NCBI GenBank assembly: GCA_023251595.1
Contig: JAHEYM010000188.1
Coordinates: forward strand, 1 to 7,413
DNA length: 7,413 bases
Source: Bacteroidota bacterium
GTDB taxonomy: Bacteria; Bacteroidota; Bacteroidia; AKYH767-A; JABDAW01
Direction: 5' to 3'
Below the pieces are notes generated by a model. The model saw nothing but the letters and a program-made list of their open reading frames with translations. It had not been told where the DNA came from and did no database searches. The position numbers were made by a program, and so were the translations under genes. Shown piece after piece: positions 6,922 through 7,413 of this stretch; within the stretch, counting starts at the first letter, position 1; each line of letters begins with the position of its first letter.

Positions 6922-6985
6922 TCAACCTTTCAACTCTTCAACCTTTCAACTCTTCAACCCTTCAACTCATCAACCTATCAACCTA
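6922..6985. repeat. Tandem array of eight 8-bp units
   Basis: Eight consecutive 8-bp units all begin TCAAC and vary in the last three bases: CTT, TCT, CTT, TCT, CCT, TCA, CTA, CTA. The first four alternate as a 16-bp higher-order unit, and the later ones drift. On the minus strand the units read as GTTGA every 8 bp. The array lies in the 114-bp gap between the methyltransferase stop and the beta-helix gene start, both on the minus strand, so it is in the upstream region of the beta-helix gene. No spacers or palindromes are present, so it is not a CRISPR array. Slippage-prone simple repeats of this type are, from general knowledge, common between Bacteroidota genes. Confidence 0.85.
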
Positions 6986-6994
6986 TTAAGAAAA

Positions 6995-7413
6995 TTAATC
7001 CTTTATCTTTTCAAAAACGATCCGGTAGTGTTCAAAAATTTCTTTTTCGAATAATAACTGATTCGCATCGATTTTCGAAAGCTGAATCCATTCTCTAAAA
7101 TTGCGATTAAAAAGATATCTGGGAATAAATCCGGCAATAAATAAAGATTTTTTCCAGGTCTTTTTACCAAAAGCTGCAGTCCAGCGATTAATCGTTTCTA
7201 TATAATCTAATCGTCCGCTATCAATTTTAATCATTTTAAAGTGTTCTTTAGCGGGTTCAGTTAATCCTTCAGCACCGTAAGGAAGCCAAGATCCGGGGAA
7301 CTTGCGGCAAATAATGTCCATCAATTCACCATTCGTAAATTCTTTTTGAGTGAGAGAAGTTTTCCCGAAAGGAATTTCTTCAAACTTCACCATATTGGGA
7401 CCAAACACCATCG
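6995..7413 (-). CDS. CFA/CMAS-like SAM methyltransferase, C-terminal part (cut by window edge)
   Basis: The gene runs off the right edge. The visible part is at least 138 residues and ends FEKIKD. The Met at 7409-7411 is probably internal, since the frame is open to the edge and the part seen corresponds only to the C-terminal half of a methyltransferase. The segments ICRKFPGSWLPYG, SGRLDYIETINRW, IPRYLFNRNFREW and FEHYRIVFEK match the order of conserved blocks at the end of cyclopropane-fatty-acyl-phospholipid synthase and mycolic-acid cyclopropane synthase relatives: the FPG-x-x-LP loop, a Y-x-x-T-x-x-x-W helix, and a closing aromatic helix. The SAM-binding motifs would lie outside the window. 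If correct, it uses S-adenosylmethionine to alkylate lipid acyl chains or a related substrate, but many family members have other substrates. It lies upstream of the beta-helix gene on the same strand, separated by the 8-bp array. Confidence 0.5.
   Translation of the reverse strand, partial: MVFGPNMVKFEEIPFGKTSLTQKEFTNGELMDIICRKFPGSWLPYGAEGLTEPAKEHFKMIKIDSGRLDYIETINRWTAAFGKKTWKKSLFIAGFIPRYLFNRNFREWIQLSKIDANQLLFEKEIFEHYRIVFEKIKD

Noticed and set aside
6922..6985. CRISPR array
   Set aside because: Units are 8 bp and contiguous, with no spacers and no cas genes nearby.

Overview
The window looks like chromosomal DNA from a member of the Bacteroidota, probably an environmental or metagenome-assembled lineage. 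Four things point there: a C-terminal type IX secretion (T9SS) sorting domain on one secreted protein, ribosomal protein S16 with a long charged and Ala/Glu-rich tail, promoter-like sequences of the Bacteroidota form (TTTG about 20 bp before TAnnTTTG), and AT-rich intergenic DNA with no clear Shine-Dalgarno sequences. The species cannot be named from this sequence alone.

Layout from left to right. 1-256 is AT-rich DNA with no convincing gene. 257-334 is a GC-rich, double-hairpin intergenic repeat. A promoter-like site follows, then a 773-residue secreted BNR/sortilin-like beta-propeller protein (402-2723, +). Next is the housekeeping pair rpsP and rimM (2833-3958, +) behind a plausible promoter at 2752-2783. 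The strand then switches. On the minus strand, read right to left, are the C-terminal part of a CFA/mycolic-acid-cyclopropane-synthase-like SAM methyltransferase that runs off the right edge (6995-7413), a 64-bp array of 8-bp tandem units (6922-6985), a secreted parallel beta-helix protein with a T9SS sorting domain (5459-6880), a second copy of the double-hairpin repeat (5365-5442), and a membrane-anchored M90/MtfA-type zinc peptidase (4007-5332). The peptidase gene converges on rimM.

Only rpsP-rimM form an evident functional unit: a small-subunit ribosomal protein and the 16S maturation factor acting on the 30S head. The two secreted repeat proteins are typical Bacteroidota surface or exported proteins but share no evident pathway. 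The peptidase is the most unusual gene: an MtfA-like catalytic domain between an N-terminal membrane segment and a C-terminal two-helix membrane hairpin plus a possible PH-like domain.

I see no tRNA, rRNA, CRISPR array, transposase, phage gene or defence system. The most notable non-coding signals are the two 78-bp same-orientation copies of the hairpin repeat, the 8-bp array, and a short phrase after rimM that resembles a dispersed Bacteroidota intergenic sequence. I found no strong case for a wholly new system. The membrane peptidase architecture and the paired repeat deserve the closest look.
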